Assembly (NCBI GenBank): GCA_900321865.1
Contig: ONXP01000034.1
Location: 1 to 18,842 of the forward strand
Length of the DNA stretch: 18,842 nt
Direction: 5' to 3'
Source of the DNA: an uncultured Elusimicrobia bacterium
GTDB taxonomy: Bacteria; RUG730
A program made the translations under genes and the position numbers. Below the pieces are notes generated by a model that searched no databases, was not told where the DNA came from, and worked only from the letters and a program-made list of their open reading frames with translations. This document shows positions 15,164-18,842 of the stretch, piece after piece (within the stretch, counting starts at the first letter, position 1; the number at the start of each line of letters is the position of its first letter).

Positions 15164-16450
15164 TTAATTTTGAATTTTCCTTAAAAATATAAATTTTTTA
15201 ACTAAATAAAAAGACCCTAAAATGCAAACTAAATCATTTTTTCCAAAATTATTATTAATATCACCTAAAAGTAATTTTGTGTCATTCGTCATTAATCTAA
15301 TTTTAGCTGTTTTACATTTTTCCAAAGCATAATTATAAATTACTTCATAACTCAATTTTCTTTCAGAAATAGGATCTGTTAAATAAATAAAATCAAACTC
15401 ATCGTATATTAAATCAAAAATTTTTTTATAATCTTTATCCTCTAATACTCCAAATATGATTATTTTTTTATTTGAATTTATATTTTTTATGGATTCTAAA
15501 ACGGACTTTATTCCAGGATAATTATGACCAACATCAAATATTAAATTTATCCCTAAAATGTTATTCTTAAAATCTAAAAATTCCATTCTAAATGGCAATA
15601 TGAACTCATTAATTACTTTTACAACATTGTCAAAAGACGAAAAATTGAGATTATAAAACTTATAAAGCAAATATACCACTTCTAAGACTAAAGCCAAATT
15701 TTGATACTGAAAATTGCCTAAAGCTTTTAATTTTATATTTTCAAAAATCTTTTCATCGTTTGAGTAAAAATCATAAAAACCATTTATTTTTTTTTGCAAA
15801 TAAAAATTTCTATTAATTATATAAAATTTCTTTTTTTTCTCTAAAGATGATATTAAAACTTCTTGGGTAATCCCTAAAACCATAGGAACATTTTCTCTAT
15901 TTATTCCCATTTTTTCACTAAAAATTTTTTCTATTGTGCTCCCCAAAATATTTTGATGTTCCAGGTCAATATTGGTTATAACAGTAATTAATGGCTTTGT
16001 GAAAACATTCGTAGCATCTAGCCTGCCACCTAGTCCGCATTCAAAAACTGCAATATCAACATTATTTTTGACAAAATATTTTATAGCTAAGACTGTTAAA
16101 AATTCAAAATATGTTAATTTTAAATCTTTTTCTATCAAAAAATCTTCTAAATTTTTAGTTTCTGTTTCAAAATCCAAGTCTAGAATTTCTTTTCCATTGA
16201 TTTTAATTCTCTCATTCACTTTTTCAACATGAGGGGATGTAAAAAGCCCAACATTTTGAAAATTAGATGTTTTATAAAAGATTTCAGAAATTAAGCTACT
16301 AGTAAAACCCTTTCCATTAGTGCCGGCTATATGTATAATTTTTAATTCATCATACCTTGGCACATAAATTTTTAGAACTTTTTTTATTCTATCTAATGTA
16401 AAATCCATTAAATTTTCATTGATTGCAGAAAACTTAAAATCTTCTTTCAT
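15164..16450 (-). CDS. folC: Folylpolyglutamate synthase / dihydrofolate synthase
   Basis: It adds glutamate to dihydropteroate and to folates, with ATP. The protein has 428 residues, the usual length. The P-loop region HIAGTNGKGFTSS is at 40-52, LFTSPHVEKVNERI at 69-82, FECGLGGRLDATN at 136-148, ITNIDLEHQNILGST at 158-172, the EKMGI segment at 179-183 (Lys180 would be the carbamylated Lys), FDVGHN at 305-310 and GVLEDKDY at 334-341. Two motifs deviate: PFRMEF at 286-291 where PGR.E is common, and GHNYP where HNP is common. Both lie in the C-terminal domain and are probably tolerated, since the frame is intact. The gene order accD-folC also occurs in Escherichia coli. It starts 15 bases after accD; only a weak GAAAGA lies upstream, far from the ATG. 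Confidence 0.93.
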   Translation of the reverse strand: MKEDFKFSAINENLMDFTLDRIKKVLKIYVPRYDELKIIHIAGTNGKGFTSSLISEIFYKTSNFQNVGLFTSPHVEKVNERIKINGKEILDLDFETETKNLEDFLIEKDLKLTYFEFLTVLAIKYFVKNNVDIAVFECGLGGRLDATNVFTKPLITVITNIDLEHQNILGSTIEKIFSEKMGINRENVPMVLGITQEVLISSLEKKKKFYIINRNFYLQKKINGFYDFYSNDEKIFENIKLKALGNFQYQNLALVLEVVYLLYKFYNLNFSSFDNVVKVINEFILPFRMEFLDFKNNILGINLIFDVGHNYPGIKSVLESIKNINSNKKIIIFGVLEDKDYKKIFDLIYDEFDFIYLTDPISERKLSYEVIYNYALEKCKTAKIRLMTNDTKLLLGDINNNFGKNDLVCILGSFYLVKKFIFLRKIQN

Positions 16451-16465
16451 TTTTTAATATTTCTT

Positions 16466-17362
16466 TCAAAGATTATGTTTTTGAGCCTTTTTGGCAATAT
16501 TTAAATTTAAACTTAATATATCTAAAATATCTGAAATTTTATTTTTTAAATCTTTTCTTTTAACAATCACATCGATCATTCCATGATTTAAAAGATATTC
16601 TGATCTTTGGAAGCCGTCAGGCAATTTTTGTCTAATAGTCTGTTCTATCACTCTAGGCCCTGCAAATCCTATCAATGCATCTGGCTCGGCTATATTTATA
16701 TCCCCCAGAATAGCAAAACTAGCCGTCACTCCACCCGTCGTAGGATCAGCAAGAACTGATATATAAGGAATAGATCTTTCTTTTAAAAGAGAAATTATAA
16801 GACTAGTTTTGGCCATTTGCATAAGAGATAAAATACTTTCTTGCATCCTAGCTCCACCTGATGAAGAAACTAAAATTAACGGAATATTTTTTTTTATTGC
16901 AAGCTCACCTAATCTATATATTTTTTCTCCAACAACAGAATCCATAGTTCCAGCAAAAAAGCTAAAATCCAAAACTCCAATTGCTACATTTTTTTCACAT
17001 AATTTTCCAATCCCTGTAATAACAGCGGAATTTTTATTAGTTTTTTTATATAAAGATTCTAGTTTTTCTTTATAAGGCTTTATATCGACAAAGTTTAAAG
17101 GATCTTTTGAAACTAAATCAGAAAAATATTCACGAAAAGTCCCATTATCTATCAGCATATTAATTCTAAAATCAGCATTAACTCTAAAATGAAATCCACA
17201 CTTTTTACAAACATATAAATTTTCTTCTAATTCTTTTTTATATAACAAATTTTTACATTTTTCACATTTCACCCACATATCTTTGGGAAATGTTGCTTTG
17301 TTTTCTATATTATCATCAATATTTTCTAATTTTTCATCAATTACTTTCAAAAATCTCTCCAT
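16466..17362 (-). CDS. accD: Acetyl-CoA carboxylase carboxyltransferase subunit beta
   Basis: With AccA it moves the carboxyl group from biotin to acetyl-CoA, making malonyl-CoA for fatty acid synthesis. The protein has 298 residues. The zinc ribbon uses Cys33, Cys36, Cys52 and Cys55 (CEKC...CKKC). SSSGGARMQE at 167-176, ADPTTGGVTASFA at 205-217, IGFAGPRVIEQT at 231-242 and LPDGFQ..E.L..HG.ID (247-264) are the conserved carboxyltransferase motifs. The ATG at 17362 has no visible Shine-Dalgarno site: the 24 bases before it are nearly all A and T. Translation may depend on accA, which ends 24 bases upstream. The stop is TGA. Biotin carrier and biotin carboxylase genes (accB, accC) are not in this window. 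Confidence 0.96.
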   Translation of the reverse strand: MERFLKVIDEKLENIDDNIENKATFPKDMWVKCEKCKNLLYKKELEENLYVCKKCGFHFRVNADFRINMLIDNGTFREYFSDLVSKDPLNFVDIKPYKEKLESLYKKTNKNSAVITGIGKLCEKNVAIGVLDFSFFAGTMDSVVGEKIYRLGELAIKKNIPLILVSSSGGARMQESILSLMQMAKTSLIISLLKERSIPYISVLADPTTGGVTASFAILGDINIAEPDALIGFAGPRVIEQTIRQKLPDGFQRSEYLLNHGMIDVIVKRKDLKNKISDILDILSLNLNIAKKAQKHNL

Positions 17363-17386
17363 AAAACAAAAATTTTATATTTAATT

Positions 17387-18331
17387 TTAATTAAATAAAT
17401 TTCCCATATTTTTGTATTTTAAAATTCTATTTTCTAAAAGTTTTTTTATATCCAATGCTTCTAATTTTTTTGTCTCTTCTAAAATGAATTTTTTTAAATT
17501 ATTAGACATTGCTTTTATATCAAAATGAGCTCCACCCATAGGCTCTGGAATAATTTTATCTATTACACCTAACTCTAACAAATTTTCTGGCAATAATTTT
17601 AATGCACTAGCTGCCAAATTAGCAAGACTAGCATCTTTCCATAATATTGATGCACAACCTTCAGGAGAAATAACAGAATATATAGTATATTCCAGCATTG
17701 CCAAAACATCCGCTACACCTATAGCCAATGCACCACCACTACCGCCTTCTCCTATGACTATAGAAATAATAGGAACCTTTAACATAATCATTTCTTGTAA
17801 ATTATGAGCTATTGCTTCTGCTTGCCCTCTTTCCTCAGCACCTAATCCAGGATATGCCCCAGGAGTATCAATAAATGTAACCACTGGCATATTAAACTTT
17901 TCTGCTAATTTCATCAATCTTAAACTTTTTCTATAGCCTTCTGGATGTGGCATACCAAAATTTCGTTTAATATTTTCCTCTATGTTTCTGCCTTTTTGTT
18001 CCCCTATAATCATAAAACTTTTTCCATTAATCTCAGCTATCCCGCCAACAATCGCTCCATCATCTCCATAGCACCTATCTCCGTGCATTTCTATAAATTT
18101 ATCTGTTATTAAATTTATATAATCAAGAGAATAAGGCCTCATGGGATGCCTAGCCAAAAGTACTTTTTGCCAAACAGAAAGACTAGAAAAAATATTTTTT
18201 TTTAATTCTTCACAAGTCTTTTCTAATTTTTCAATTTTTAACTTTGAATCAGAGTTTTCATCTAAAAGTAACTTGTTTATTTCTTCTTGTATTTCTAATA
18301 TAGGTTTTTCAAAATCTAAAAATTTTTGCAT
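17387..18331 (-). CDS. accA: Acetyl-CoA carboxylase carboxyltransferase subunit alpha
   Basis: This is the partner of AccD in the cytoplasmic alpha2-beta2 carboxyltransferase. The 314-residue length matches the family. The N-terminal helical region (1-50) is followed by RHPMRPYSLDYI at 61-72, HGDRCYGDDGAIVGGIA at 83-99, FIDTPGAYPG at 153-162, GEGGSGGALAI at 194-204 and SPEGCASILW at 222-231. All key features are intact. The ATG at 18331 follows an AGAGGTG ribosome site at about 18337-18343 that overlaps the stop codon of the preceding outer-membrane gene. accA and accD are adjacent here, whereas in E. coli they are apart; adjacency is common in other phyla. Confidence 0.96.
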   Translation of the reverse strand: MQKFLDFEKPILEIQEEINKLLLDENSDSKLKIEKLEKTCEELKKNIFSSLSVWQKVLLARHPMRPYSLDYINLITDKFIEMHGDRCYGDDGAIVGGIAEINGKSFMIIGEQKGRNIEENIKRNFGMPHPEGYRKSLRLMKLAEKFNMPVVTFIDTPGAYPGLGAEERGQAEAIAHNLQEMIMLKVPIISIVIGEGGSGGALAIGVADVLAMLEYTIYSVISPEGCASILWKDASLANLAASALKLLPENLLELGVIDKIIPEPMGGAHFDIKAMSNNLKKFILEETKKLEALDIKKLLENRILKYKNMGNLFN

Positions 18332-18340
18332 AAAACACCT

Positions 18341-18842
18341 CTAAAACGAAGAAGAATAAGTAAGAAATAAAATTCTATCTACATAACCATCAGTTTTACT
18401 TCTTCTTTTTATATTTTTAAAAGCAAATCCTAAAGAAAAATTTTTTTCTAAAAAATACTTAATTCCAATATTTAATTCATTTTCTGGAGTATGACGAATA
18501 TTATCGTATTCTAGTAATAATAAAACTTTTTCAAAAAATAAATATCTACCATTTACAAAACCATATACTTTTTTATCTATAAAATCATACATATTTATTC
18601 CAAAATCTATAAATAAATTAGGAATAAACATTTCTCTCTCTAATGCTAAAAACAGCCCTTTTTCTTTATTAGAATATTTTGCATAATCTCTATGAGAAAC
18701 TTTATCTCCATAAGTCGTGCCAGAATATCCTAAATAGAACTTTGGTAAAACGATATCGCCATTATAAACTTTAAATTTTCCTGAAACTCTTGGACATCTA
18801 AAATGAGCCTCATCATTTCCAACGATTTTATTCATATCAAGA
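18341..18842 (-). CDS. C-terminal part of an outer-membrane beta-strand protein, N-terminus outside the window
   Basis: The frame ends with TAG at 18341-18343 and stays open to the window edge (167 codons). The first ATG, at 18835, has no ribosome site before it and no signal peptide after it, so the true start is upstream of the window. The visible part alternates hydrophobic and polar residues in strands with short turns (for example VLLLLEYDNIRHTPENELNIG and FSLGFAFKNI) and ends in the string RILFLTYSSSF. A terminal Phe preceded by alternating hydrophobic residues fits the beta-signal of outer-membrane proteins. The family was not recognised. It is ten bases from accA, so the two may be cotranscribed. 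Confidence 0.65.
   Translation of the reverse strand, partial: LDMNKIVGNDEAHFRCPRVSGKFKVYNGDIVLPKFYLGYSGTTYGDKVSHRDYAKYSNKEKGLFLALEREMFIPNLFIDFGINMYDFIDKKVYGFVNGRYLFFEKVLLLLEYDNIRHTPENELNIGIKYFLEKNFSLGFAFKNIKRRSKTDGYVDRILFLTYSSSF

Noticed and set aside
12113-17362. Reassigned code with TGA read as Trp, suggested by the low GC
   Set aside because: TGA ends the beta-subunit gene (inside an ATGA overlap) and accD at the family's normal C-termini, and Trp in conserved motifs is TGG.
1-18842. tRNA, rRNA, CRISPR array, insertion sequence or phage genes
   Set aside because: Genes fill nearly the whole window, no spaced direct repeats or transposase motifs were seen, and no gap is long enough for a structured RNA gene with visible stems.

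Overview
This window comes from a very AT-rich bacterial chromosome (by eye about a quarter to 30% GC). All 19 protein genes lie on the minus strand, so transcription runs from high to low coordinates. Signal peptides, probable lipoproteins, an outer-membrane barrel fused to OmpA-like domains and a second barrel fragment ending in Phe indicate a diderm (Gram-negative-type) cell. The thiamine-dependent 2-oxoacid:ferredoxin oxidoreductase indicates ferredoxin-based, probably anaerobic, metabolism. TGA is used as a stop (korB-type and accD genes) and Trp is TGG, so the code is the standard bacterial one. The gene set resembles poorly cultured anaerobic diderm lineages such as Elusimicrobiota- or Omnitrophota-like groups, but that placement is a guess and no gene here fixes the phylum.

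Reading in the direction of transcription: (1) 18842-14203 is a housekeeping run: the end of an outer-membrane beta-strand protein, accA and accD (acetyl-CoA carboxyltransferase), folC, and a stand-alone NAD(P)HX dehydratase (nnrD). (2) 14197-7830 starts at a good promoter candidate and is one tightly packed gene string: a four-subunit VOR/KGOR-type 2-oxoacid:ferredoxin oxidoreductase (delta, alpha, beta, gamma), a short phosphatidylserine decarboxylase, then a sugar ABC importer (binding lipoprotein and two permeases, no ATPase). (3) 7733-1 is an envelope and glycan block: a secreted clan GH-A glycoside hydrolase with two EF-hand-type calcium loops, a 1039-residue outer-membrane barrel with an Ig-like and two OmpA-like domains, a jelly-roll lipoprotein, a DUF5683-like membrane protein, a secreted carbohydrate-binding-type jelly-roll protein, and a truncated secreted protein of unknown function.

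Block 3 together with the importer of block 2 looks like a glycan capture, processing and uptake locus that has no SusC/SusD pair. This is inferred from gene content. The substrate cannot be read from the sequence. No RNA genes, mobile elements, CRISPR arrays or long non-coding stretches were seen; the longest gap between genes is 96 bases.
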